From assembly GCA_028711365.1 (NCBI GenBank), contig JAQTSI010000004.1:1-41714 (forward strand): 41,714 nt of DNA. The letters are read 5' to 3'. Below are positions 18,901 through 27,418 of the stretch, piece by piece. The notes beneath the pieces are model-generated. The model was not told where the DNA came from. It saw only the letters and a program-made list of their open reading frames with translations, and did no database searches. Position 1 is the stretch's first letter. The number at the start of each line of letters is the position of its first letter. Source of the stretch: Methylococcaceae bacterium. Its GTDB lineage: Bacteria > Pseudomonadota > Gammaproteobacteria > Methylococcales > Methylococcaceae. The translations under genes and the position numbers were made by a program.

Positions 18901-20107
18901 CGTCAGCCTCGCGTCGGGACAGGAGGAGATGGACTGGGAATCGACGTTGGAAAAGCGCCCCGCCATCACCCTCAAAGCTCCCGATACCACGGTATGGACC
19001 GAGATCTGGCGGGCCGATGTCAGCCCGGTTTGGCATCTGGAAAGCTCAGGGATCGCGGTGGTCCGCCAACAGGATGGCAACGGCAATCGGATGCCGGAAT
19101 GGCGGCCCTGGCCGGGAGAGACGGCGACGTTGCAATCGACCCGACCGCAGGGCGCGCCAGGCGCCAGCCTGACCATCGACAGCAGCCGCCTGCGCCTCAG
19201 CCCCGGGCTGCGCGCCACGGATGCCAGCCTGAACCTGATCATCCGCAGTTCCCAAGGTGGCCAGCATAGCATCAAGCTGCCGGAAGGGGCGGTCCTGCAA
19301 TCGGTGATCGTCGACGGCGTCATCCAGCCCATACGCCAACAAGGCCGGACCGTGACCTTGCCCGTCCATCCCGGGTCACAGAATCTGGATCTGAGCTGGC
19401 GGGAGGATAGGGGCATTTCCCCCCGCTTTGTTTCCCCCGAGTTGGATCTGGGCATTCCTAGCGTCAATAGTCTCATCACCATCGTATTGGGCAGGGACCG
19501 CTGGGTATTGCTCACGGTCGGTCCTCGGCTGGGGCCTGCGGTTCTGTTCTGGGGAGGGTTCGTGGTGTTGGGCTGGCTGGCTTTCGGCCTGGGGCGTTTG
19601 CAATGGACTCCCCTGGCCGCTCGGCAGTGGTTCCTGTTGCTGATCGGGCTCAGTCAGGTGGAGCTGTTCGCGGCGGCCTGCGTGGTGGCCTGGCTGTTCG
19701 CCCTGGGTTGGCGCGGAAGGCGGGGATCGGAACTGAGCGACATCCGCTTCAATAGCCTGCAATTGGGGCTGGTACTGCTCAGTCTCTTGGCCCTGCTGAG
19801 CCTGTTTTTCGCCGTTCACCAGGGACTGCTGGGGATGCCGGACATGCAGGTGGCCGGCAACCATTCCAGCCCCTGGAACCTCAACTGGTACCAGGATCGC
19901 AATGGCCAATTCCCGCCTCGGCCCTGGGTGTTGTCCGCTTCCCTCTGGACCTACCGCATCCTCATGCTGGCCTGGGCATTATGGCTGGCCTTGGCTTTGC
20001 TGAACTGGCTGCGCTGGGGTTTTGGATGTTTCGCCGGCGGCGGCCTGTGGAGGCCGAGAAAACCGAAGATTGCGGCGTCAGGCGAAAAGGGCGGAAAGTC
20101 GGCTTAA
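15971..20107 (+). CDS. Large uncharacterised inner-membrane protein with two similar periplasmic modules
   Basis: I do not recognise this 1378-residue protein. A signal peptide (about 1-20) leads a beta-rich region to about 470. Three or four membrane segments (about 476-560), a Pro/Ala/Glu-rich linker (about 575-660), one membrane segment (about 706-727) and a second signal-like stretch ending in Q-A-K-A (about 741-758) follow. A second beta-rich region runs to about 1165, and five or so C-terminal membrane segments finish the protein. The two beta-rich regions look related: each opens with a C-x(n)-C pair and runs through matching W/LP-L-DG-LWL-G-H blocks. The start has AGGAG upstream. It converges with and overlaps the end of a DUF58 gene by 4 bases, opposite a MoxR-DUF58 pair, so a shared role at the membrane is possible but is inference. 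Confidence 0.8.
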   Translation: MRPFSLIALWLAIFLSQTLAAKPLAPQDAPEPLKPWIGWALYDEEQRLCPFLYSHFEERRCAWPSRLELNLEERYGSFTAFWQVDAESWVDLPGDTALWPQQVELDGKPALVSSRADGPALWLTPGKHRLSGRFAWKRLPESLAIPRDSGLISLMVKGKPVKPVFNEQQQLWIQGEQWPQREDVANGLTLRVFRKITDAAALRVTTRLDLEVAGVQREVLLSGSLLPDSIPLQLNSPLPARLETDGRLRVLVRPGHWQIELIGRHSGEILALSLPSNPVEDWPDEEIWSFEANREIRVVEIGGAPAVVPRETEMPQEWKNLPAYRLQAGGKLDFKPLRRGDPDAAPDRLTLRRQFWLDFDGGGYTVRDEIDGSLSRDWRLEALAGGKLGRVDIDGAPQLITFRDASGPSGVEIRRGQVRLGADSRVENGLSRLSATGWARDFQSVSAELNLPPGWRLLAATGVDNAPGTWVGAWTLLDLFLALIATLVVVRLRGGLPGILAAAALALLWHEPNAPRYVWLNLLVAIALLQELPTGRIAQALRFYRNLTALVLAFIALPFMVEQVRLGIYPQLESPRAQAGASPRQDKAPAAPQAMAPPVYESKAMSSDQIEEPATAPPPALESVPRPAPSRGELRQRQAPEKHALLKKHRPEVEGGAEQLSETDPDAITQTGPGLPQWHWNTVVLSWNGPVLGSQEFRLFLLSPSINLLLNLLRVILLIALAWVLLMGGRTISQWPWPGIKSLSLLVLAALCVPQAKADMPAKELLEELKTRLLAPPECLPECAQISLMRLRFGADELSQVLEIHAQAATAVPLPAQEGQWLPSQSSVDGAAAERLFRSADGGLWLGLPAGRHEVVLAGPLPARGQVQLALPLRPHRVELEGGGWRVEGIKENGEPEPQLQLTRTLGAEQAAPELEARPLPPFLEVQRTLHLGLNWRVVTRVVRISPTDSPVVVEIPLLEGESVTSSGLQVKNGLVAVSLASGQEEMDWESTLEKRPAITLKAPDTTVWTEIWRADVSPVWHLESSGIAVVRQQDGNGNRMPEWRPWPGETATLQSTRPQGAPGASLTIDSSRLRLSPGLRATDASLNLIIRSSQGGQHSIKLPEGAVLQSVIVDGVIQPIRQQGRTVTLPVHPGSQNLDLSWREDRGISPRFVSPELDLGIPSVNSLITIVLGRDRWVLLTVGPRLGPAVLFWGGFVVLGWLAFGLGRLQWTPLAARQWFLLLIGLSQVELFAAACVVAWLFALGWRGRRGSELSDIRFNSLQLGLVLLSLLALLSLFFAVHQGLLGMPDMQVAGNHSSPWNLNWYQDRNGQFPPRPWVLSASLWTYRILMLAWALWLALALLNWLRWGFGCFAGGGLWRPRKPKIAASGEKGGKSA

Positions 20108-21045
20108 AGCCCGAACAAAGCCAGTTTTTCCAAACAAAGCTTGAGTTGGGCGGGGCCCGTGGCCGGCTTGATGTCGGTACCCGGCAGACGCAGGCCATAG
20201 TTCATGCCGGCCCGCTCCGCGTCCAGCGCCCAGCGGCACAATCGGCTCAATCTGGCCTCGCTGTCGAATCCCGGGGTTTGGCTCCAGTCCAGGTAAAGCA
20301 GGATCCCTTCCTCGCCCCGGTATTCCTTCACATGGACGCCCTGGCCCTTGGCCACGCCTTTCCAGTGGATGCGCCGCAGAGGGTCTCCCGGCTGGTAGGT
20401 TTGAAAGCCGTGGAAGTCGCCCTCATGGGTTCGACTTCGGCTGCCGACCTCACCCGGCGCTTCGGGAAAGGGCAGGTGATCGGACGCGGGCCGGGGATAG
20501 ACCAGCGCCCGTTGTTTGAGATTGAGGGGTGACCAGGCGCGGAATAGCCCCAGGGGAAAGGTGCCGAACAGGGTGATGGTGGGCAAATCCAGCCAGCCGC
20601 GCCGGTTCGTTTCCACCGTGAGGGTGACCCTCCGGCTCTCGCCGGCGGGCAAGTTCAATTCCTGAGCCGGGCCGTGACGCAGGCCGATATGGACGCCGAT
20701 GCGGGGGGTGGAGGAGGGATTGTCGAGGTAGAGGTTGAATTCTGCCGCTTCGCCTGCGAACACAGGCTCCGAACGGCCGGTTCGGATGCTCAGTCCCGCC
20801 AGGTTGCGGAAGCAGTAGAGGATGCCGAGCAGGGCGATGCTGCCCAGCAGGAAAGTGAGGATGAAGCTCAGGTTGTTGCTGTAATTGATGGCGGCCAGGA
20901 ACTGGATGAGCAGCAATATACCCAGCCCGAAGCCGCGCCGGTTGGGAATGATGAAGACACGGCGCTGATTCAGGACGATGGGGCCTTCCACCGCTTTCTC
21001 GCCGGCGAAAAATCGGCGCAGGTCCAGGCGCTCGCGAAGTTCCAT
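20104..21045 (-). CDS. DUF58 domain protein
   Basis: Membrane protein of 313 residues of the DUF58 family, usually encoded next to a MoxR ATPase. Two adjacent N-terminal membrane helices (about 38-80) are followed by a beta-sandwich region and the DUF58 signature G-D-P-L-R-R-I-H-W-K-G near residue 222, then a partial von Willebrand-like fold. The family is tied to envelope stress and metalloenzyme or complex maturation, but this member's client is unknown. It begins 1 base after the MoxR stop, so the two form an operon. No separate VWA-domain gene is adjacent. Confidence 0.93.
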   Translation of the reverse strand: MELRERLDLRRFFAGEKAVEGPIVLNQRRVFIIPNRRGFGLGILLLIQFLAAINYSNNLSFILTFLLGSIALLGILYCFRNLAGLSIRTGRSEPVFAGEAAEFNLYLDNPSSTPRIGVHIGLRHGPAQELNLPAGESRRVTLTVETNRRGWLDLPTITLFGTFPLGLFRAWSPLNLKQRALVYPRPASDHLPFPEAPGEVGSRSRTHEGDFHGFQTYQPGDPLRRIHWKGVAKGQGVHVKEYRGEEGILLYLDWSQTPGFDSEARLSRLCRWALDAERAGMNYGLRLPGTDIKPATGPAQLKLCLEKLALFGL

Positions 21046-21046
21046 G

Positions 21047-21961
21047 TCAGGGAATGTCGACTTCTTCCAGCAGCGGGGCGACCACCGATTGCGAATCCAG
21101 GGCGCCGCTGGCCGTCAGCTTGAGCCTGTGGCCGGCGACGGAGGGCAGGACCAGTTGCACGTCCTCGGGCAGGACGGCGCTGCGCCGGTCCATGAAGGCC
21201 CAGGCACGGGAGGCGTTGAGCAGGGCCAGGCCGGCGCGGGGCGAGAGCCCGCCCTGGTAGGCTCCGGATTCGCGGGTGTGGCGGATGAGCGCCTGGAGAT
21301 AATCGAGCAGGGCCTCCGCGGCATAGACCTGTTTGACCTCGGACTGAATCGCGCGAAGTTCCTCCGCGCCCATACAGGCGGGCAGTTTCTCCAGCATGCT
21401 CTGGCGCTCCTCGCCCTTCAGCAGCGCCCGCTCCGAGCGGCTGTCCGGATAACCCAGGGCAATGCGCATGAGGAAGCGGTCGAGCTGGGATTCGGGCAAG
21501 GGGAAGGTGCCGATCTGGGTCAGCGGATTCTGCGTGGCGATGACGAAGAAGGGCTCCGGCAACGGACGAGTCTCGCCTTCTATCGTCACCTGCCGCTCTT
21601 CCATGGCTTCCAGCAGGGCGCTTTGCGCTTTGGGAGTGGAGCGGTTGATCTCGTCGGCCAGAACCATCTGGTGAAAGATCGGACCCGGCTGGAAACGGAA
21701 ACTGTGGGTCTGGCCGTCGAAAATGGACGAGCCGAGCACATCGGCAGGCAACAGGTCGCTGGTGAACTGGATGCGCTGGTAATTCAGGCCCAGTAGATTG
21801 GCCAGGGTATGCGCCAGGGTAGTCTTGCCCACCCCCGGTATATCCTCGATCAACAGGTGGCCTCGCGCCAGCAGGCAACACAGGGCGAGGCGGATTTGCC
21901 TGTCCTTGCCGAGGATGACGGTATTGGCCGCAGCCAGGAGCCGGTTCATGTTATCGTGCAT
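21047..21961 (-). CDS. MoxR-family AAA+ ATPase
   Basis: AAA+ ATPase thought to act as a chaperone for assembling or activating membrane or cofactor-containing complexes. I prefer the ATG at 21961 (304 residues) because AGGGA lies upstream and Walker A then falls near residue 42 as usual; an ATG at 22015 would add 18 residues, and the frame stays open further up. Walker A is G-V-G-K-T-T, Walker B is V-L-A-D-E-I-N-R, sensor 1 is A-T-Q-N-P, and a C-terminal lid domain is present. It forms an operon with the DUF58 gene. Confidence 0.94.
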   Translation of the reverse strand: MHDNMNRLLAAANTVILGKDRQIRLALCCLLARGHLLIEDIPGVGKTTLAHTLANLLGLNYQRIQFTSDLLPADVLGSSIFDGQTHSFRFQPGPIFHQMVLADEINRSTPKAQSALLEAMEERQVTIEGETRPLPEPFFVIATQNPLTQIGTFPLPESQLDRFLMRIALGYPDSRSERALLKGEERQSMLEKLPACMGAEELRAIQSEVKQVYAAEALLDYLQALIRHTRESGAYQGGLSPRAGLALLNASRAWAFMDRRSAVLPEDVQLVLPSVAGHRLKLTASGALDSQSVVAPLLEEVDIP

Positions 21962-22076
21962 GTTTCCCTGTCCCGGAGCGAATGAAGTTGGCGCATCAAG
22001 CTGGCTGTCTCCCATGGTAACGTTGCACTCAATCCTAACATCGCGGCGCGCATTTCGCTTCAATCTACCCGGCAAC

Positions 22077-22242
22077 GGGTGTGATTCAAAGTGATGCAAA
22101 CCGCAGGGAGGGCGAGGGGCTTGCGAGACCGTCGATGGCAGGGAAGCCATCGCCGAGTCTGCAGGGACGTATTCACGGCGTGTCTCGCAAACCCCTCGCC
22201 CCTCCCTGCGGGGTTCGACCGGCATCACTTTGAATCATACCC
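22077..22242. mobile_element. MITE-like palindromic element of about 166 bp
   Basis: The left arm (22077-22129) and right arm (22182-22242) are imperfect inverted copies. Both start GGGT-R-TGATTCAAAGTGATGC, continue through GCAGGGAGGG and CGAGGGG, and end in TTGCGAGAC; the right arm carries about 8 extra bases. A small hairpin (CGATGGC...GCCATCG) sits at the centre. No coding capacity is present. The right end overlaps the cobQ stop. I could not identify a clear target-site duplication. Confidence 0.65.
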
Positions 22243-23725
22243 CTCGGCAGCCCCGCTCGAGGATGGAAAATATCCTCCCGATGTCCAGTTCCTCCTCCAG
22301 GGTATCGGCCAATGAGTCGATGCCCCGCTCGCGCTCGGCCTCCATGTCCAAGGCTTGGCCGCCGGCCAGTCCGGCCCAGCCCAACAGTTGATTGCAGGCC
22401 GGGGCCGAGTCGAACAAACCATGCAGGTAGGTGCCGAGGATTTGTCCGTCCTCGGACATCGCGCCTTCGGCTCTGCCCGCCAGGATGCAGGCGGGGCGCC
22501 GCAAGGCCGGCCCTTCGCAAGTGCCGGCATGGATCTCGTAACCGCGCACCTCGGCTTCGGCGAAAGCGAGTTTGCCGGCGACGTTGAGCAGGCGTTTGTC
22601 CTGGCGCAGGGTGGTTTCCATCTCCAGCAGGCCCAGGCCGGGGCTGCTGCCGGCTGGGCCCTCGATGGCCAAAGGATCGTGGATGGCTTTGCCCAACATC
22701 TGGAAGCCGCCGCAGATGCCGATCAGTTTGCCGCCGTAGCGAAGATGCCGGCGGATGGCTTCTTCCCAGCCTTGGCTGCGCAGCCAGGTCAGGTCGGCGC
22801 GCACCTGCTTGCTGCCGGGCAGGATGATGAGATCCGCGCAGGGAATGGGTTGCCCCGGCCCGATTAGGCGCAGTTCCACTTCGGGATGAAAGCGCAGGGC
22901 GTCGAAATCGGTGTGATTGCTGATGCGGGGGAAGACCGGAGCGATGATCTTCAGTCCCGTTCCGGACTTGGGGCGCGGGTTTTCCGCCACTGCGTCCTCG
23001 GCTTCCAGATATAAACTCCGCAGATAGGACAACACGCCCAGGTTGGGCTTGGCGGTACGCCGCTCCAGCCATTCCACGCCCGGTTTCAGCAGGGAAGGGT
23101 CGCCGCGAAAGCGGTTGATGATGAAGCCCTTGGTGCGATCCCGTTCACTGGCAGTGAGCAATTCCAAAGTTCCCCACAGATGGGCGAACACGCCGCCCCG
23201 ATCGATGTCGGCCACCAGCAGCACCGGGCAGTCCACCGCTTCGGCGAAGCCCATGTTGGCGATGTCATCCTCGCGCAGATTGATCTCCGCCGGGCTTCCC
23301 GCTCCTTCCACCAGGATGGCCTCGTATTGGCGGCTCAATCGCCCATAGGATTCCAGCACGTAGTCCATGGCGCGGCGCTTGTAATCCTGGTAGCTGCGCG
23401 CGTCCATGTTCGCCACGGCGCGGCCTTGGACGATCACCTGGGCGCCACGGTCGGCCGTGGGCTTCAACAGGATGGGGTTCATGTCGGAATGGGGCGCTAG
23501 CCCACAGGCTCTGGCCTGCACCGCCTGAGCCCGGCCGATTTCCCCGCCGTCTACGGTCACCGCGCTGTTGAGGGACATGTTCTGGGGCTTGAAGGGGGCG
23601 ACGCGGACGCCACGCCGGTGCAGCACCCGGCAAAGGCCGGTGACCAGGGTGCTTTTGCCCGAGTCGGAGGTGGTTCCCTGGATCATCAAGGTAGGGGGGC
23701 GGGAAGTGTCCGAGAGCTCCGTCAT
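22235..23725 (-). CDS. cobQ: Cobyric acid synthase CobQ
   Basis: Glutamine-dependent amidase that amidates adenosyl-cobyrinate a,c-diamide at four side chains in cobalamin synthesis. The N-terminal dethiobiotin-synthetase-like ATPase domain has G-T-T-S-D-S-G-K-S near residue 17. The C-terminal class I glutaminase-like domain has the nucleophile cysteine in G-I-C-G-G-F-Q-M-L and the histidine in Y-L-H-G-L-F. Length (496) is normal, yet the stop codon lies inside the end of a palindromic element, so the last residues may come from that insertion. The start overlaps the tsaD stop by 4 bases. No other cobalamin gene is in the window. Confidence 0.96.
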   Translation of the reverse strand: MTELSDTSRPPTLMIQGTTSDSGKSTLVTGLCRVLHRRGVRVAPFKPQNMSLNSAVTVDGGEIGRAQAVQARACGLAPHSDMNPILLKPTADRGAQVIVQGRAVANMDARSYQDYKRRAMDYVLESYGRLSRQYEAILVEGAGSPAEINLREDDIANMGFAEAVDCPVLLVADIDRGGVFAHLWGTLELLTASERDRTKGFIINRFRGDPSLLKPGVEWLERRTAKPNLGVLSYLRSLYLEAEDAVAENPRPKSGTGLKIIAPVFPRISNHTDFDALRFHPEVELRLIGPGQPIPCADLIILPGSKQVRADLTWLRSQGWEEAIRRHLRYGGKLIGICGGFQMLGKAIHDPLAIEGPAGSSPGLGLLEMETTLRQDKRLLNVAGKLAFAEAEVRGYEIHAGTCEGPALRRPACILAGRAEGAMSEDGQILGTYLHGLFDSAPACNQLLGWAGLAGGQALDMEAERERGIDSLADTLEEELDIGRIFSILERGCRGV

Positions 23726-24738
23726 CGCGGCGGCTCCAGCTCATCCAGCGGCCAACGGGGCCGGGCATGGATTTCGGCGGGCTCGGCGTGGCCGGCCTGC
23801 AATCGCTGGCAACCGGCGAAAGCGATCATCGCGCCATTGTCGGTGCAAAACTCCAGGCGGGGGAAATAGACCCGGCAGCCCTCCTGTTTGGCCATTTGGC
23901 CGAGCTTGTCTCGCATCAATCGATTGGCGCTGACGCCTCCGGCGGCGACCAGCCGTTCCAGCCCGCATTCGCGCAAGGCGCGCCGGCATTTGAGCACCAG
24001 GGTATCCACTACCGCCTCCTGAAAAGCCCGCGCCACGTCGGCCTGGTCTTGCCGCTTGCCTTCGGTGGTGGCCAGGGTGCTGAGGGTGTGGGTCTTCAAG
24101 CCGCTGAAGCTGAAATCCAGCCCCGGACGGTCACACATGGGGCGGGGAAATGAGAAGCGTCCGGGAACGCCCTCTTCCGCCAGTTTGGCCAGCTCCGGCC
24201 CGCCGGGATAGCCCAGGCCCAGCATCTTCGCGGTCTTGTCGAAAGCTTCTCCGGCGGCGTCGTCCAGGGATTCGCCCAGAGTTTGGTAGGCGCCTACACC
24301 TTCCACCCGCACCAGTTGGGTATGGCCGCCGGAAACCAGCAGGGCGATGAAAGGGAAAGGCGGCGGGTCGGGTTCCAGCAGGGGAGCGAGCAGATGGCCT
24401 TCCATGTGATGCACGGCCAGGCAGGGGATGCCCCAGGCCCAGGCCAGGCTGCGCGCCACCGAAGCGCCCACCAGCAGGGCGCCGATCAAGCCCGGGCCTG
24501 CGGTATAGGCGATCCCGGCGATGTCGGAGGGTGCCGTTCCCGCCGCGCGCATCACCCGGCGGATCAGGGGAATCAGTTTGCGGATATGGTCGCGGGAGGC
24601 CAATTCCGGCACCACGCCGCCGTATTCGGCATGAAGCTTCACCTGACTGAACAGGGCGTGGGACAATAGGCCCTGCTGCGAGTGGCAGATGGCCACGCCG
24701 GTTTCATCGCAGGAAGTTTCTATGCCGAGCACATTCAT
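23722..24738 (-). CDS. tsaD: tRNA threonylcarbamoyladenosine transferase TsaD
   Basis: Essential ASKHA-fold enzyme that, with TsaB and TsaE, transfers threonylcarbamoyl to A37 of ANN-decoding tRNAs. The 338 residues show the N-terminal [11 protein letters not shown] block, the metal-binding histidines in H-H-M-E-G-H, the S-G-G-H-T phosphate loop and the C-terminal C-T-D-N-G-A-M-I-A. It is divergent from rpsU, a widely conserved gammaproteobacterial arrangement, with the shared 116-base intergenic region holding the rpsU promoter. Confidence 0.97.
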   Translation of the reverse strand: MNVLGIETSCDETGVAICHSQQGLLSHALFSQVKLHAEYGGVVPELASRDHIRKLIPLIRRVMRAAGTAPSDIAGIAYTAGPGLIGALLVGASVARSLAWAWGIPCLAVHHMEGHLLAPLLEPDPPPFPFIALLVSGGHTQLVRVEGVGAYQTLGESLDDAAGEAFDKTAKMLGLGYPGGPELAKLAEEGVPGRFSFPRPMCDRPGLDFSFSGLKTHTLSTLATTEGKRQDQADVARAFQEAVVDTLVLKCRRALRECGLERLVAAGGVSANRLMRDKLGQMAKQEGCRVYFPRLEFCTDNGAMIAFAGCQRLQAGHAEPAEIHARPRWPLDELEPPR

Positions 24739-24752
24739 GGGTTCAAAGGCTT

Positions 24753-24780
24753 TTGATTTGGACGAGTTGGCGAGTATAAT
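24753..24780 (+). promoter_or_regulatory. Sigma-70-type promoter of the rpsU-dnaG-rpoD operon
   Basis: TTGATT (24753-24758), a 16-base spacer and a perfect TATAAT (24775-24780) lie 75 bases before the rpsU start, in the divergent region with tsaD. A leader of about 65 bases with a small hairpin follows. Confidence 0.7.
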
Positions 24781-24854
24781 CCCATGTTTATTTTATCAGG
24801 GTAGCCCCTTATTCGGGCGTCGAATTCATATTTGGTTATAAATCGGGAAGTTAC

Positions 24855-25088
24855 ATGCCGTCCATCAGAATCAGAGAGAACGAACCTTTCGAAATCGCCA
24901 TCCGTCGCTTCAAGCGCGCATGCGAAAAAGCCGGCGTCCTGTCGGAAGTGCGTCGCCGCGAATTTTACGAGAAGCCGACCGAAGAGCGTAAGCGCAAGGC
25001 CGCCGCGGCGGTTAAACGTCATCTGAAGAAGCTCTCCCGTGAACGTTTCGCCCTGCAGAACCTGCGCAAAGGCCGTCCCCAGATTTGA
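24855..25088 (+). CDS. rpsU: 30S ribosomal protein S21
   Basis: Small basic ribosomal protein needed for initiation. The 77 residues include the invariant [17 protein letters not shown] and [20 protein letters not shown] blocks. It is slightly longer than the usual 71 residues because of a C-terminal tail (N-L-R-K-G-R-P-Q-I). GGGAAG precedes the ATG. It leads the macromolecular synthesis operon, with yqeY starting 8 bases after its stop. Confidence 0.98.
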   Translation: MPSIRIRENEPFEIAIRRFKRACEKAGVLSEVRRREFYEKPTEERKRKAAAAVKRHLKKLSRERFALQNLRKGRPQI

Positions 25089-25096
25089 TCGTCGCC

Positions 25097-25549
25097 ATGA
25101 CCGAAATTACGCTGAAACAGCGAATTCAGGACGACATGAAAGCCGCCATGAAGGCGGGCGAAAAAGCACGGCTGGGCGTGATTCGGCTGATCATGGCCGC
25201 GATCAAGCAGCGCGAGGTGGACGAGCGGATTCAGCTCGACGACGCTCAGATTCTGGTCGTGCTGGACAAGATGGTGAAGCAGCGCCGTGATTCCATCAGC
25301 CAGTATACGGCGGCGAATCGTGCGGACTTGGCCGATATCGAAAGCGCCGAAGTCGCGGTGATCCAGGACTACCTGCCCAAGCCGCTGAGCGAAGAGGAAA
25401 TCGATGCCCTGATCGGCCAGGCCATGACCGAGACCGGTGCGTCGGCCATGGGCGACATGGGCAAGGTCATGGCCGTACTCAAGCCGAAGATGCAGGGTCG
25501 CGCCGATATGGCGCAGGTCTCGGCCCGCATCAAAGCTCGGCTGAGCTGA
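25097..25549 (+). CDS. yqeY: GatB/YqeY domain protein
   Basis: Protein of 150 residues related to the C-terminal tRNA-binding domain of GatB, of uncertain function, commonly found between rpsU and dnaG. I start at the ATG at 25097; a TTG at 25085 overlapping the rpsU stop is open but less likely. Family landmarks are L-K-Q-R-I-Q-D-D-M-K-A-A-M-K, the Y-L-P-K-P-L-S-E-E-E-I motif and the glycine-rich M-G-D-M-G-K-V-M-A-V-L block. Confidence 0.95.
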   Translation: MTEITLKQRIQDDMKAAMKAGEKARLGVIRLIMAAIKQREVDERIQLDDAQILVVLDKMVKQRRDSISQYTAANRADLADIESAEVAVIQDYLPKPLSEEEIDALIGQAMTETGASAMGDMGKVMAVLKPKMQGRADMAQVSARIKARLS

Positions 25550-25608
25550 TCGCTTCCGGTCCGTGCCGGGGAGACGGGCCGGTCATGCGCTCGTCCTGCG
25601 GTTGAACC

Positions 25609-27345
25609 ATGGCCGGTAGGATTCCACGCGAATTCATCGACGATCTGATCGCCCGCGTCGACCTGGTCGATCTCATCGAGGCGCGCATCCCGCTCAAGAA
25701 AGCCGGCAGCAACTATCAGGCCCGATGTCCCTTCCATAGCGAAAAAACCCCCAGCTTCAACGTCAACCGGGACAAGCAGCTCTACCATTGCTTCGGTTGC
25801 GGCGCTCATGGCAATGCCATCGGTTTTCTGATGGATTACGAGCGGCAAAGCTTCGTCGAGGCGGTGGAGACCTTGGCCGATTCCTTAGGGCTGGACGTGC
25901 CGAGAGAAGCGGAAACCGGCGAGCGGCGCGAACGCGAGACGGAGGCTCGCCCACTCTATGAGGTGCAGGAACAGGCGGCGGAATTCTATGCCCGCCAGTT
26001 ACGGGAGCATCCCGAAGCGGCGCGGGCCCGGGAATATCTCAAACGGCGCGGCCTCAGCGGTGAAATCGCCAAGCGCTTTCAGCTAGGTTTTGCTCCGCCG
26101 GGCTGGCGTTCTCTTCCCGATACCCTTTCCGCAGAGAATCTGCTGGCGGCGGGGCTGTTCATCAGCAAGGAGGGGGGGCAGTACTATGACCGTTTCCGGG
26201 ATCGGATCATGTTCCCCATCCGCGACCGACGGGGGCGGGTGATCGGTTTCGGCGGACGGGTGCTGGGTGAGGAGACGCCGAAATATCTCAATTCGCCCGA
26301 AACTCCCTTGTTCAAAAAGCACAAGGAAGTTTACGGCCTTTTTGAACTACTCGAGTCGCGGCAGAAAATCGAGCGCATCCTGGTGGTGGAAGGCTACATG
26401 GACGTCATCGCCCTGGCCCAGCACGACATCCACTATGCCGTCGCCACCCTGGGCACGGCGACCTCCGCCGACCACGCCACGCTGCTGTTCCGCTACGCGA
26501 GGGAGCTGGTGTTCTGTTTCGACGGCGACAAAGCCGGTCGCAACGCCGCCTGGAAAGCACTGGAGGCCAGTCTGCCCGCATTGCGCGAAGGCCGCTCCAT
26601 CCGCTTTCTCATGTTGCCCGAAGGACATGACCCGGATTCTTTGGTACGGGAGCAGGGGCGGGAGGATTTCGAGCAACGGCTGGCGAAAGCGCAGCCGCTT
26701 TCCGATTACTTCTTCCAGCATCTGAGTGAAGACCTGGATCTTGGCAGCATCGAAGGTCGGGCATCCCTGTATCAGGCGGCCAAGCAATTGATCGACAAAC
26801 TGCCCCAAGGCGTCTTCAGGGAGATGATGCAATCCAGGCTCAAGGAACTGACCGGCTATGGCAAGGTCGAAGCACAGGCTAGTTCGGCCAGGCTGAAACC
26901 CTGGGTGCAAAAATCGGATTCTTCTCGCGCCAGACCCTCGACCCTGCGCGTCATCCTGGCGCTGCTGATCCAGAATCCCAACTGGTTTGAACTCATCGAC
27001 CTCGAGACCAGGTCGGCGTTGCGGCGAGCGGAAAAAGCCGGCATCCTGGTGACGAAGCTGTTCGAACTGCTCGACGAAAAGCCGGATATCCGTTGCGCCG
27101 GCATCGAGGAAAGATTTCGGGAGGAAGCCGAGGACGCGCAGGTTAAAAAGCTGAGTGCAATGGAAATTCCGCTTTCGGGAGAAGAAGCTAGAGCCGAATT
27201 CCGTGACGCTTTGGCGCAGTTTTGCAAACAGCAGCGGGAAAAGCGGCTGGAAGCCCTGCTCGCCAAGCAGGCCCGCGAAGGATTGGGGGAGGAAGAAAGG
27301 ATCGAATTGAAGCACCTGTTCAAGCAACAGGTAACGAAAAGTTAA
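25609..27345 (+). CDS. dnaG: DNA primase DnaG
   Basis: Synthesises RNA primers at the replication fork. The 578 residues begin with the CHC2 zinc finger (C40, H43, C61, C64), followed by the RNA polymerase core with the TOPRIM domain. The latter shows the glutamate motif V-V-E-G-Y-M-D-V near residue 260 and the acidic F-D-G-D-K-A-G motif near residue 304. The C-terminal DnaB-binding helical domain fills the last 150 residues. It lies between yqeY and rpoD in the classic order. Confidence 0.98.
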   Translation: MAGRIPREFIDDLIARVDLVDLIEARIPLKKAGSNYQARCPFHSEKTPSFNVNRDKQLYHCFGCGAHGNAIGFLMDYERQSFVEAVETLADSLGLDVPREAETGERRERETEARPLYEVQEQAAEFYARQLREHPEAARAREYLKRRGLSGEIAKRFQLGFAPPGWRSLPDTLSAENLLAAGLFISKEGGQYYDRFRDRIMFPIRDRRGRVIGFGGRVLGEETPKYLNSPETPLFKKHKEVYGLFELLESRQKIERILVVEGYMDVIALAQHDIHYAVATLGTATSADHATLLFRYARELVFCFDGDKAGRNAAWKALEASLPALREGRSIRFLMLPEGHDPDSLVREQGREDFEQRLAKAQPLSDYFFQHLSEDLDLGSIEGRASLYQAAKQLIDKLPQGVFREMMQSRLKELTGYGKVEAQASSARLKPWVQKSDSSRARPSTLRVILALLIQNPNWFELIDLETRSALRRAEKAGILVTKLFELLDEKPDIRCAGIEERFREEAEDAQVKKLSAMEIPLSGEEARAEFRDALAQFCKQQREKRLEALLAKQAREGLGEEERIELKHLFKQQVTKS

Positions 27346-27346
27346 T

Positions 27347-27374
27347 TTGCCAATTTTTTTTTGCGGGCTAGAAT
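27347..27374 (+). promoter_or_regulatory. Internal promoter for rpoD
   Basis: TTGCCA (27347-27352), a 16-base T-rich spacer and TAGAAT (27369-27374) start just after the dnaG stop and end 45 bases before rpoD. This would allow sigma-70 synthesis independent of the upstream genes. Confidence 0.6.
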
Positions 27375-27418
27375 AACCGGTTCAGTTTCGCGGACATTAC
27401 AGCAAAGGTGATTAGTTA

